Shown here in pieces: positions 10,818 to 21,400 of a stretch of DNA of 64,000 bases. Every line of letters starts with the position of its first letter. The stretch's first letter is position 1. Where the stretch lies: the NCBI GenBank assembly GCA_025175895.1, contig CM046000.1, positions 68,724,720 through 68,788,719 on the forward strand, in the 5' to 3' direction. The DNA comes from Wurfbainia villosa (Eukaryota > Streptophyta > Magnoliopsida > Zingiberales > Zingiberaceae). Below the pieces are notes generated by a model, which searched no databases, was not told the origin of the DNA, and saw only the letters and a program-made list of their open reading frames with translations. The position numbers and the translations under genes were made by a program.

Positions 10818-11462
10818 TGAAGGTTTTGCCCGGAAGCTCTCATACCAATTGAATGGTTTAGCTTTCGAGTCCGTGAGGGGAAACATCGCTTCCCACTTCA
10901 CCTCGGTTGCTTGATCATGGCGATCCCTTCTATGTCCCCGGATTAAAAAAAAATTTTAATCCTAGACATAAGAGATTGCCCAACCAACCAAGTCATTGTC
11001 GTGCTATTTGTTTAGAGAGGTCACTTGAACAAACAAGTTGTTCAAGCGACCAACCTCTATTCTACGAGTAGTCGCGGAATAGACGATGTCCGGATCGCCG
11101 GTTTTTGTGTTTATGCTCGGGATCCATGTATTATTTAGCCATATACAGATTTATATCATGCTCATAATTGAAAAACAAATACAAACATGTAACATATAAA
11201 AATTAGAGAATCAATATACCTCTCGATCTTCTAATGTATGTCCTTCCTCCTTTCGGACGTCGTGTGGGCGACGCTCTACCAAAATTCGAAGCTCCTAGAT
11301 CGCAAATCATTCTTCCTTGCTCTTCCAAAGCAAGAGGTAGAATAGAAACAAAGCTCTTCTCCTTCCTATAGCCAACCAACAAGCAACAAGGAGAATGCTT
11401 GCCGCCAGCCAACAAGGAGAAGGAGATAATGGTGGAAACCAGCCAAGACACCAAGGGAAATC
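10818..11462 (-). repeat. 3' LTR of E, R/U5-side part
   Basis: It matches the 5' LTR of E at 33732-34376, starting TGAAGGTTTTGCCCGG. It stops at AAATC (11458-11462), which is repeated at 27775-27779 on the far side of G, where the LTR resumes. Confidence 0.92.
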
Positions 11463-12788
11463 TGTTAGGAATATTTGGAATGGCTAGAGGGGGGTGAATA
11501 GCGAAGATGTAATTCGATCTCGTTTGTGTCTACAATTTCGTTAGCGCAGCGGAATATATATAATGATAAAAGCAATAATGAAATAGACAACAAGCTAACA
11601 CAATGATATAACGTGGTTCGGAACCGCACGGTTCCTACTCCACGGATCGAGCTCTAAAGAGCCCTAGTGATGCACACACACTCACTAATGATAAACACTC
11701 CTTCTCGACACAAGTCGGAGGCGGAGAAACCCCTTACAATAAATCTTACAATAGTAAGAATGAAATACAAGCAATATAGAATGTAAATATGAAATACAAG
11801 TAAAGAAAAGACTTTACAACACTTGTTTTGATTGCTTGAATGCTTGGTTGCTTGCTTGCACTTGGAGACCTGATTTGCACCAACAAATCGCCCCAATAGC
11901 CCTCAAGAACCGATTGCTTTTTCCTCCATCATGAGCTCCATATATAGCTTCAACCTGTGCTGGAAAAAGTCTATCAGTCGACTGATCGGGACCATCAGTC
12001 GACTGATGCCACTGTTGTCGTGAGACAACGGCTAGTTCCACGTTGGATAAGTCCAACAGAACTACCATCAGTCGACTGATTGTAACCATCAGTCGACTGA
12101 TGGAGTCCTCACTCGACCAGTCGAGTCTCGACTCCGATGCGTGGCGAATTCTCGAGCACCGGTCGGTGATCACATGATCGCGGTCATTGCTCGGCTCATC
12201 GATCGGCCCGACCTATGGCGATCGGCTCTAAACAACCGCGATCAAACCCTAGTTGACTCGGTCCAGTCGACTACCACACGACACCAGTCGACTGGCACAC
12301 CTCAAACATGAGGTTTTAACTCAAGTATGGTTCCCCCATACTTGCTAGACCACCCTTAGCCTAGACCTAAGCCTTCTAACCACCTCCATCAGCCTCACGC
12401 CTCTCGGATCCCTCCAAGTCATCCATGACTTGTTTATCCATCGCGCTAGCCTTCAGGTGCTTCCGTCGGCTATGTCATGCTAACAGTGTCTACACCGCCA
12501 AGGAACATTGGACTTACGCCGCCAAGACTCCGCTTGGACTTTATGCTGCCAATATCAATCCCCTTGGACTTCAAATGCCAACCCATGTTGGACTTTCCAT
12601 GCCAAGACCATGCTTGGACTTTCCTTGCCAACTCATGTTGGACTTTCCATTTGCCAAGACCCATGCTTGGACTTTCCTTGACAATTATATTGTCATATGT
12701 TTTTGTCGAAACATCAAAACACATCAAAACATCACTCGAGCCAAACTCGAGTCCTGGTCAATCGTGACCTGGGCCGATTGCACCAACA
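11463..12788 (-). repeat. 3' LTR of G
   Basis: On the minus strand it starts TGTTGGTGCAATCGG and ends CCAAATATTCCTAACA. The split 5' LTR matches it throughout. It holds the palindrome array and a TATATA box at 11941-11946. Low-complexity direct repeats with TTGGACTT...CCATG lie at 12500-12680. Confidence 0.9.
11941..12294 (-). promoter_or_regulatory. TATA box and paired CAGTCGACTG palindromes in the G LTR
   Basis: Decamer cores start at 11975/11996, 12069/12090 and 12264/12285, so every pair is spaced exactly 21 bp. The first four lie in the 14-bp palindrome ATCAGTCGACTGAT. Transcription would run leftward, so the array lies directly upstream of TATATA (11941). The second LTR copy has the same arrangement (26958/26979, 27052/27073, 27250/27271; TATATA at 26924). 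Confidence 0.8.
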
Positions 12789-12803
12789 ATCTCCCCCTTT
12801 TTG
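12789..12803 (-). other. Polypurine tract of G
   Basis: AAAAAGGGGGAGAT on the minus strand directly abuts the start of the 3' LTR. It would prime plus-strand DNA synthesis. The H elements carry nearly the same tract. Confidence 0.88.
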
Positions 12804-15182
12804 ATGTTTGACAAAAACCAAACAAATTATTGAGTTAGGACACTAACTCAAATCCCTTACCAATTTTCAAAATTGGTAAATACTCTCAAAATATTCTCCC
12901 CCTTTTTGACTAACATCAAAAAGGTCTTCTCTCCAAGGAGGTCAATGTCTCATGTCCCAATGAGATCTTACAATCTCCCCCTTGGTCTAAAAATATCTAG
13001 GATGTCTACCATCTTCCTAGTGATAAGTCCCATATCACTCAAGAGAGACAATCCTATTCACTCTCCCAATTTCCAAATTGGGTATCACAAAAACTCATTG
13101 TTCCTTTCCATAAGGAAAAAATACCATTCATCATCCCATGATGAATTCCTTCCCCTAAAGGCTTGCTCCCCCTTGACCATTGCACCAACAATGTCCTTGG
13201 GAAGTCCCTAAGCCAATAGGAACTCTAAACCATCAAAATTAAGGTTAGAAATTCAACATTGAACTTTCCAACACCTTAAAATTGATACAAACCCAAAATA
13301 CTTCTCCTAATCCATATCCAATGGATTTACACCCTTTATAATGCTTCCCAAAGCATATCCTAGGGTTAGGAGTGATTAGGGACCATAACCGTAGCTGAAA
13401 TCGGGTTAAACATCCTTGTTTACGAAATCGAACTACCGATCAGTGATTCAGAAATCGATCATTGGAACCTCCATCGATCGCCACCAGGCGATCGGTGATA
13501 AATCGATTTTCAGTTATTAGAAATGAGTTTTGAAAAATCATAACTAATTATACGTATATCAAAAAATCATGAAATTTGATACGTATAATACTTATGAATA
13601 ATACAATGGGTGAAAAATGTTTGAAAATTAATTTACCCATTAAATAGTGAAATTGGTACAAAGTTCAAAACCATTGAAATTTTCAATGTTTTGGCCCTAC
13701 TTTGTATCAACTTCATCAATGGTGATTGCTATCAAAAGATAAACTTCACCAAGGTTTTTCAAAATGATTTTAAAATGTTTTCAAAACCTTATCTTGGATC
13801 ATATTCCTTGGGCTCTATGTACGTGACTTGTACACAAGCTCTCCCAATGATCCACAATGGAATTGGATGAGTTTTAGTTCATCTAGATGCAAAAACTATG
13901 CACCTTGAACATAACTCATATCCTAGCATCTCACATGCATCTATGGTGTATAAATACACATACATGTCAATTAGATGTGAGATGTGGGTTTTATTCTCTC
14001 TAAACTAGGGTTTCATGCATTTTTCTAAGGCAACCCTACTTGATTCCCTTATAAATGGGACTCCAAGTCATGCCATAGTCCTTAAATCAATTTTAATCAA
14101 GTTATCTTAAATGCATGAGCGATTATGGCATTAGAGATGATATAGATAAACACATGCTCATAATCATGATGTCATGGCATAATATGAAATCTAAGAACAC
14201 ATGACATCTAAGGTAACCCTAAACAATGTCATGACATGGTATATGATAGCAATGCAATTATACAAATATTCATTCATACACACAAGATTTTTCAGAAATA
14301 AGATTTCATTTAACTTAAAATTTGTCTTTTACATTCAAAATGGAGATTGGCTATGCTCAATCTCACTTACAAAAATTGACAACCACAAAAAAAATCTAAT
14401 ATCCTCTAATCGTCCGCAGGAGGTGGTGGCGGAGGAGGCTGCTGACTCAGAGTCCAGGCCCGCATCATCTCTAGCATATCGAGCTGATGCTGCTCCATGC
14501 GGCCCTGGGACTCCTCCATCCTATCGAGACGTGCGCTGAAGGATGCCTGATATCTGATTTCCAGTTCTGAAAATCAAAAAATCTCGATTTCGTCATCTTA
14601 ATTATTCCATTTGATCATGTTAGATCTTGTATATCGAATGTATTGATGTTATACTTTTATTCATGTATTTGTTAATGTATTTTAATGTTTTATTTCATTT
14701 TTGCAAACATTAACATTCAATGATTTCCAAAAACTAACATCTCACCCTTTCTAAGTGTTGAAATACACAATCAAGGTAAAAGACTTGTTTTGTGAGATGT
14801 AATCTATCCTAGACATTCCTTCCATGCAAACATATGATAAAACATATGAAGCATGGTGAATACAAGACATCAAGTTGTGTGGCACTTGAGTATAACTCTA
14901 GATGTTACTTTTACATCTTAACCACACATTTCTTGATACATGACCTTCCAAAGTGTGCCAATAATCAAAGGTACACACTATGACCTCTAAATCTAGATCG
15001 TGTCAATTTTATTGATTTTCATGTTTTCAAGATATATATTGACACAACCTAAACTTCTTTAAAATTAAGGCTCAAGGATATTTCCAAGGTAACCATAACC
15101 TTGAAAGTAACCTAAAGTGCCACCTTTATCATGGTTGAGTTAACTACCCATCCAATCAAGGTTGGCACACCCTAAACCCATC
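12804..15182 (-). other. Long non-coding tail of G
   Basis: About 2.4 kb lies between the gag stop and the PPT. It is AT-rich, with stops in all frames and no pol homology. The only coding-like island is at about 14407-14556 (separate entry). Open stretches on the plus strand at 12873-13211 and 14201-14539 show no family features. Confidence 0.7.
14407..14556 (-). pseudogene. Orphan coding island in the G tail, possible captured exon
   Basis: On the minus strand, after a TTTTTTGATTTTCAG sequence that looks like a plant 3' splice site (around 14557-14571), about 49 codons are open to a TAG at about 14407. They encode a short amphipathic stretch (ARLDRMEESQGRMEQHQ then MLEMMRAW) followed by a run of seven prolines and ADD. 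The GC content is clearly higher than its surroundings. I do not recognise a specific gene; similar heptad plus proline tails occur at the ends of some plant transposon-associated proteins (memory, not searched). It could be a captured host exon or a relic of an additional ORF. Confidence 0.45.
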
Positions 15183-16847
15183 TTAGCGTGAATCAATCAC
15201 GCTCTTAGGAACCCAAAATCGATTTGAGCTTTTAGGGTTAATTAGATATTCCTTAGGGATAACCTCCCTATATACCTTCCTAATGACCCTCCTAGGCTTA
15301 TTAGCCTTGGTCATTTTGGTCTTGCCTAGGTTAACCTTAGGGATTGCCTCCCTAATAACCTTCTTAGTGGTCATCCTAGGTTTCTTCGAAACCTTGGCCA
15401 ATAGACACAAACCTTGGTCAACTCTAGAAATGACTTCCCCATTGACCTTGGTCTTCCTAGACCTAGTTAGTGTTCCATAGTCAAATGGAACACTATGGTA
15501 AGCCGCCTTAGACTTAGGTTTTTGACCCAAACCCTTCTTGCCTTTGGTTGACTTTTGTCTTTTAGATCCTACTTGTTGACTTGGATTATTTGACCTAAAA
15601 GTTTGACCAATTGACCCTTGCATTTGATTTTGCATAATGTTGAGGGTCTTTTCAAGTTTTTCAAGCCTTGACCTCAAGACTTGATTTTCCTTTTCTAATA
15701 TCTCAATTTTTGATTTTTCATTTTCTCTTGAGATATTTCTATTTCTAGGCATATGTCTAGGTTCCTTAGCATCAAAGCCTAGATGTTCTCCTATTTTCTT
15801 AATGCTTTCCTTAGGTAATATATTTTTAGGGACATTAGTCCCAAATTTCTCCTTATTCTTAAGGTGAACATTCTTAGCTCCTAAACAAATATGTTCGTTA
15901 CTTCTAGCATGCTCTTTATGATACATAACAAAATTGCTAAAATTAGTTCTAGCATGCTTCTTAATATTTAAATTAGACGGAGCATTATTTAAATATACCT
16001 TAAGGTTTGCCTTAGTGGCTCCCCCTACTTGTGATGCTCCCCTTTGCCCCTTCTTCTTCTTCTTTGGGCATTGACTCCGGTAATGACCCGGTAGTCAACA
16101 TTTGAAGCAAATGACATGCTCCTTGCTCTTTTGTCTTGGAGAACTGGTGTCCGTTGACTTTTGTTGACTTTTAGGCACCGGAGGAGGTTTCTTGATCCTC
16201 TTTGGACATTTTCTCTTGTAATGCCCATACTCCCTACACTCAAAGCACATAATATGATTTTTATTTGAAAATAAAGTGTTTGAGTTACCTAGGGTGGTGG
16301 TAGGTGCCGGAGTTGAATTTTGAGCTTCCTCATCTTGATCGGATGTTGAAAGCTCTTCTTGAGGTTGCTCCGGTGTAGAGGATGGTCTCTCTTCCTCAAT
16401 CCTAGGAATAGATGCTTCTTCCACCTCTTCTACTTCTTCTTTCTCCGATTCGGAAGTTGACTCCATCTCAACTTCCGATTCCTCACTTTCACTTGAGGAT
16501 GAACTCTCCTCATGGTATCTTGCCAATTTTCTCCATAGCTCCTTAGCATACATGTAATCCCCTAGCTTGCACAAAACATCATTAGGGATTAAATCTTCCA
16601 AAAGTTTCGTTACCTTAACTTCGGTCTTGAGCTTTTGACGTTGCTCTTGGGTCCACTTTTTCAATTTTAGGACATTCCCCTTCTTATCCCTAGGGGGTTC
16701 AAGACCTTCAATGAGGATAAACCAATCCTCTATGTTCATCATCAAGAATGTTTCCATTCTTGCTCTCCATGCCGGAAAATCTTCTGGATCATATGGAGGT
16801 GGAGTGTTGATTTCCCATCCAAGCTTGTCTTGGAATTCCATCTTCAC
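15183..16847 (-). pseudogene. Gag of G, one internal stop
   Basis: The start is ATG at 16847, about 50 bases after the PBS. The N-terminus (WEINTPPPYDPEDFPAWRAR) is a copia capsid signature. It is followed by YAKELWRKLARYHEE, a Ser/Glu-rich acidic stretch, a first CCHC knuckle (CFECREYGHYKRKC) and a second (CFKC...GHYRSQC) with a TGA at about 16095 inside. The frame resumes without shift at 15926 with a heptad-rich coil (IEILEKENQVLRSRLEKLEKTL) and several Lys-rich VIREVIPK-type repeats, ending FWVPKSVIDSR. The total is about 555 codons. Two knuckles and a single stop make it the best preserved gag here. The C-terminal WVPKS motif is shared with H and A. No protease follows. Confidence 0.85.
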
Positions 16848-16897
16848 CCTCTAGCCTTTTGCCTTAGCTCCCGGTTGTTAATCCGTAGAAGAGCCCC

Positions 16898-16912
16898 GGG
16901 CTCTGATACAAC
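16898..16912 (-). other. Primer-binding site of G
   Basis: On the minus strand, two to three bases after the LTR terminus CCTAACA, the sequence reads TTGTATCAGAGCCC. It fits the initiator-Met tRNA 3' end with one mismatch (GT for GG). Confidence 0.85.
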
Positions 16913-16913
16913 T

Positions 16914-17095
16914 TGTTAGGAATATTTGGAATGGCTAGAGGGGGTGAATAGCGAAGATGTAATTCGATCTCGTTTGTGTCTACAATTTCGTTAGCGCAGC
17001 GGAATATATATAATGATAAAAGCAATAACGAAATAGACAACAAGCTAACACAATGATATAACGTGGTTCGGAACCGCACGGTTCCTACTCCACGG
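16914..17095 (-). repeat. 5' LTR of G, U5-side part
   Basis: It matches 11463-11644 almost base for base. It breaks at CACGG (17091-17095), which is duplicated at 26632-26636 after M. Confidence 0.93.
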
Positions 17096-18484
17096 TGTTA
17101 GTAACATATGAAAGATGTCCTAAGGCAATCGCCTTATGTATGAACCATTTATATGATAAATGAAGATTCACTATTTGAGTATACATGTTTTATGTATTTG
17201 ATTGGATCTTAAACTCAATTACTGAATGCCCACCATACGATTCATAGCATGAGAGAATTTGTGATTGGATCACAACTAGTGAGTATCTCTACATGTGTAA
17301 TTGTGATGTATCGGAATTATCCCTAGTCGATGAATTGATGGATTTGGACACCATCAATTCTGTCGAGACTAGCACGAGGTATACTCCTTGGTGTATCCAA
17401 GCAGCTGATTCTCACTGGCTGGAGACATAGTGATGTCCGGAGTTAATCGTGGATGCTAGTTATGGTAACTAGTTCATTAGAGTGACCAGCCGTAAGACTT
17501 CATATGGTTCTCTGCATATATAGATATGTCAATGAAGTTCTTACTGTAGCTTAAGTGCGATGTTCCTTTGACTTGCGGTATTCAAGTCATCTTGATCATG
17601 GAGACTTATGCTTTGACATCTTAAGCAAACATCTCTGAGGAGATGTGGACCCGGGATGATTGGGTATAAGTCGAAGTGATCAAAGGTGTTTGAATAGCCT
17701 ATAAAGGATTCACCACTCCTTGCGAGGAGATGTATACCCATGGCCTCACGTCGGATTGTTACTAAAGTCTTTGGCCAAAGCATTACATGTTTAGAGTAAG
17801 GTACTCTTCGATACATGTGGAGTAACTAGAATCCTTAGGACGAGGAAATGATACTTGGGCTAGGTGTGATGTAGTCAGCCTAGTGGGGACTGACACAATA
17901 GACCATGTCCTGAACCAAGTGGGTATAAGATGAGTGAAGGGAATGGGGCACGATTCATTCGAGCTACTGAAGGGTTTCAGAAATAGTTCTGGATCAACCG
18001 TTGATCTTTTCGGTTAATTGGGGATCATGATGTACTACTAGGTGCCACTCATGATCGTTCTATAATTAATGGTTAATTATAGATGACCAATATAAACCGA
18101 GAACCTATTTGGTCACATGCACAACGAGTGTAATCCAAAGGATTTAAAACGAGCTTGAGAATGGGATTCTCAGACCGAGAGAAACTATGTTTGGTTGGAC
18201 CAAACATAAAGCGAGCATGAAATTGTTTCAGTCGCAATGGAAGCGTGGATGGGCCATGTCTTATGAAGACATAATGGATGGACCAAAATGGTTTGGTTCT
18301 AATCCAATGGATGAGAATAAACCAAAGGGTTTGGTTTATTTTAAACGAATGAACCAAAAGTTGGTTCAGTTCGTTTTAACTTAAAATAAACCATCATGGT
18401 TTGGTTTATTTTAACTTATCTTAATGGAGCGGGTTAACGGGCTTTATGGATATGATCCATTAACCATTAAGAGAATTAGTTCTC

Positions 18485-18492
18485 TATAAAAT
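18485..18492 (+). promoter_or_regulatory. TATA box of the M LTR
   Basis: TATAAAAT in the context TTCTCTATAAAATAGGG. It is conserved at 25809-25816 and 61813-61820 in the sister LTRs. Confidence 0.7.
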
Positions 18493-18730
18493 AGGGCTTA
18501 AACCCTAACCCTAAAGCTAATGAAGTTTTGGCCGCCCAACCCTAGCATCCTTTTGTTGTTGCCGCCCAACATGGTGTTGCCGCCAACTTCACGGAGCTGC
18601 TGCCACCTCCTTGCCGCCGGCATCCAAGCTTCAGCCGGCGATGCTCCGGCGACCCTCCGGTGATCTCTTGTGGGTTCGGTGATAAGGTGAGCTCCACATC
18701 TCCTTTGGCCGGCCTCTAATCCTCCACCAA

Positions 18731-18806
18731 AAGCTGTCCAGTTTTTCTGGACAGCTTGTTTCTTTGTTGTCGGAGCGTCGTTTGGACGACGGTTAGTGCT
18801 CCGACA
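18731..18806 (+). repeat. Two adjacent hairpins in the transcribed part of the M LTR
   Basis: The first stem is 11 bp (18731-18741 with 18747-18757, loop TTTTT). The second has outer arms 18768-18776 and 18798-18806 around an inner GTCGT/ACGAC stem. Both are unchanged in the LTRs at 24420 and 60422 although flanking bases vary. Confidence 0.7.
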
Positions 18807-19308
18807 GTGGCTAACTTACCGGGAATTTGATCTCCGGTAATCCTCTGAGGTGGAGGATGAAGGATTCGTCAAACGGTTGACGAATACCTCTCTGGAGAAT
18901 CGAGTTTTGAGGACTCGGTTTTGGATCCGAATTTGGATTCGGATTGTGATCATCTCTCGATCACGTCGTCTTCAACACGAGGCTAGTAACCCGTACGAAG
19001 ACGAAGCTCGTGGCTTAGCGAAGTCATCCCGAGGAGCTCGGCGTGGATACGGATAGAGATGATTCTTACGAGGATCATTCCGGTTGATGCCGTTCCCGCT
19101 ATACGTCATACGAAAGGTATAACGTAGATAAATTTCCTTTTATTGCAAATTTTAATTTATGGTTATGTCTACACTTGTTGTAATATGCATGCGTGTGTTG
19201 TGTGTGTTGTAATAAATATAGATTTATTATTTTTAATTGCTTCCGCTGTGCTCATGTTTGCGAAACATGATCGAACACACACACGCCGCGGTGCCGGAAA
19301 CCCAACAG

Positions 19309-19321
19309 TGGTATCAGAGCC
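19309..19321 (+). other. Primer-binding site of M
   Basis: TGGTATCAGAGCC, one base after the LTR terminus CCCAACA (19307), matches initiator-Met tRNA. Confidence 0.93.
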
Positions 19322-20598
19322 CAGGTTGTGTTTCGACATAATCGTAAAAATAGTTTTGCGATAGTCATATTGTATTTCTGAAAATTTTCTAAATTTTGGA
19401 AATTTAGAAGTATTTATGGAAATTTTTCAATTTTGGAAAGTCTAGAAGTATTTATGGAAATCTTTCACTTTTGGAAAGTTGGAAGTATTTATGGAAATTG
19501 TTATTTTCCATAAATAAAATATTTGATTAGATTCTGGAAATTTGTTTCCTAATTTAATCATGATTTGATTTGGGAAATCAAATCTTAAAATATTTTATTT
19601 CCATAAGTAGTTTTAATGATTTAGGAAATTGGTTTCCTAAATAGATTTTCCTTAATCAAATAATTCCATGAATAAAATATGTGATTAGATTTGAAAATTT
19701 GTTTCCTAATTTAATTATGATTTGATTTGGAGAATCAAATCTTAAACATATTTTATTTCCATAAATAGTTATGACATATAAGGAAATATATACATGACAT
19801 AATTGTATGCCATGTAATTGCATTAGATGCATAACATTATGTCATGCGTGTCGTGACATGTAGATGTATGCTATGTATGTCATGCCATGTAGATAATAGT
19901 TATTTGCATGCAAAGAGGATGAGACATAAAAACCCTTAAACAATATTAAAGCTTACACCTTCCATTAATATGGTTAGAACCAGAGTTCCGTTTCTTGTTT
20001 GGGTTGTTGGACTCTCTCCAAGCCCGGCTCGAACCCGAATATGTTCAAACCATGGAATAGTTTAATACTAATATGGTAAGAGTCAGAGGTCAATCGTTAG
20101 CTTTGGTTGTTGGACTCTCTCCAAGCTGGGCTAATTGGTTGAATGCGCTCTAACCATATTAAAACTATGTCCCAATTAATGGGTTGGCTTTAACCTGGAG
20201 CATCGGCTTGTTGGACTCTCTCCAAGGTCGATGTAAAGGGAGGTGAAGTTGGGTGCTATGCATATGATGCATACTTGTTAATGTGTTAACAACCCGATGT
20301 ATGTGTGAACATTCAATTAGTTGATAGCACATTGTGATAGTTGCATATACGTGATATGCAATCGGTATAGAAGATACCTACCGTCGTAGTTATGAATGGC
20401 TTGTTGGACTCTCTCCAAGGTTGTTCATAACTATGATGGATATCAGCCCATTCGGAGATGGACCTACGATCTCCCGAAGTGATTTTGGGGTTTTTGAAAT
20501 TCGAAAAATGAATGGGATTTATAAATGTATATTGATGCATTTTAAAATCATCTTTCTCATATATGCTCGTTTTGTATTTCTAGGTCAATAAATTGATC
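19322..20598 (+). other. Untranslated leader of M with four repeated-loop hairpins
   Basis: About 1.3 kb separates PBS and gag. The first part is AT-rich with TTTATGGAAAT-type repeats. The second part carries the 19-base motif TTGTTGGACTCTCTCCAAG four times (20004, 20107, 20208, 20401). Each copy folds as TTGGA-CTCTC-TCCAA and is flanked by longer, unrelated complementary arms, for example 20384-20396 with 20424-20436. The sister element N keeps all four copies. A packaging or dimerisation role is inferred. Confidence 0.75.
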
Positions 20599-21400
20599 AT
20601 GACATCTTTGAATTTGTGCACTATTTTAGATTCGAACAAACTGACTGGGCCTATCTTCCTGGACTGGCTTAGAAACCTGAGAATTGTTCTCAAGGCGGAA
20701 AAGCTTGCATATGTCCTTGAAGAGCCTCTTCCTGACCATCCTAAGGACGATGCAACTCCAGACCAAATGTTGGTCTATCAGAAGCATGTGGCAGATTCTG
20801 AGCTGGCGAGTTGCATCATGCTAGCGGCGATGGATGGATGCTAATACTATGGTCTTCCATCTTCATGAGTTGTTCGATGAGCAAGCGAGATCCGAAAGGT
20901 TCGAGGTCTCTAGGCTCCTATTCACCATGAAGATGCAAGAAGGTTCATCTGTAGTGCAGTTTGTGCTAAAGATGAACGGGTACATCGAGCGGCTAGCTAC
21001 CCTCGATTTTGTGATGGATCATGAGTTAAGTATTGACTTAATTCTGCATTGTTTGCCCAAGAGTTTCTCGCAATTTGTGATGAACTATCGGATGAAAAAA
21101 TTGGAATCCACCATTCCCGAGCTCCTCAATATGCTGAAGACTGTGGAGCCTTCTGTGAAGCAAGAGGAGAAGGCGGTTCTGTTAGTTGATTCCTTAAAGA
21201 AAGGTTCTAAGAGGAAGGCAAAAGAACAGAAGAAAGGAAAGAACAAAAAGGCAAAGAAGGCAGAACCAGCGCAAAAGGGCACTTGCCATCACTGTGACAA
21301 GGAAGGCCACTGGCGAAGAAAGTGCAAGATTTATCTTGAGTCCGTGAAGAAGGATAAGGCATCGGACGCCCCATCTTCTTCAGAAATCTTCTTTATTGAT
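20599..21400 (+). pseudogene. Gag of M, frameshifted
   Basis: The ATG at 20599 is the likely start (MTSLNLCTILDSNKLTGP). The capsid part has the NKLTGP.FLDWLRNLRIVL signature of UBN2-type copia gag. A four-base ATGG duplication near 20831 shifts the frame: the first reading ends at 20844 and homology continues from 20834 (MDANTMVFHLHELF). One CCHC zinc knuckle (CHHCDKEGHWRRKC) lies at 21284-21325 after a Lys-rich stretch. Gag would coat the genomic RNA and form particles. The frame then runs straight into protease, so gag and pol are fused as usual for copia. Confidence 0.88.

Larger units (their letters stand above)
17096..19307 (+). repeat. 5' LTR of M
   Basis: It is 2212 bp. A 12-bp inverted repeat TTAAAATAAACC/GGTTTATTTTAA (18381-18392, 18403-18414) lies upstream of TATAAAAT (18485-18492). 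A CCCTAA-type telo-box run (about 18500-18515) follows. Downstream are two strong hairpins: AAGCTGTCCAG around a T5 loop (18731-18757), and a branched one with TGTCGGAGC/GCTCCGACA arms (18768-18806). All are kept in the other two LTR copies. Confidence 0.92.

Noticed and set aside
12500..12680. CRISPR-like spaced repeats (TTGGACTT...CCATG) in the G LTR
   Set aside because: Units are irregular in length and sequence, lie inside an LTR and are present in both LTR copies; this is a eukaryotic retrotransposon context.
17541..18357. Antisense open stretches (91 and 94 codons) that recur in all three M/N-type LTRs (also 24868-25681, 60869-61685)
   Set aside because: They recur because the LTRs are homologous. 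They lie in U3 on the strand opposite to transcription, show no family motif and no sign of protein-level constraint that I can judge.
18850..19056. 68-codon plus-strand open stretch repeated in the three M/N LTRs (also 26174 and 62178)
   Set aside because: It lies in the transcribed LTR part with low-complexity Arg-rich content and no recognisable domain. It is kept only as LTR sequence.
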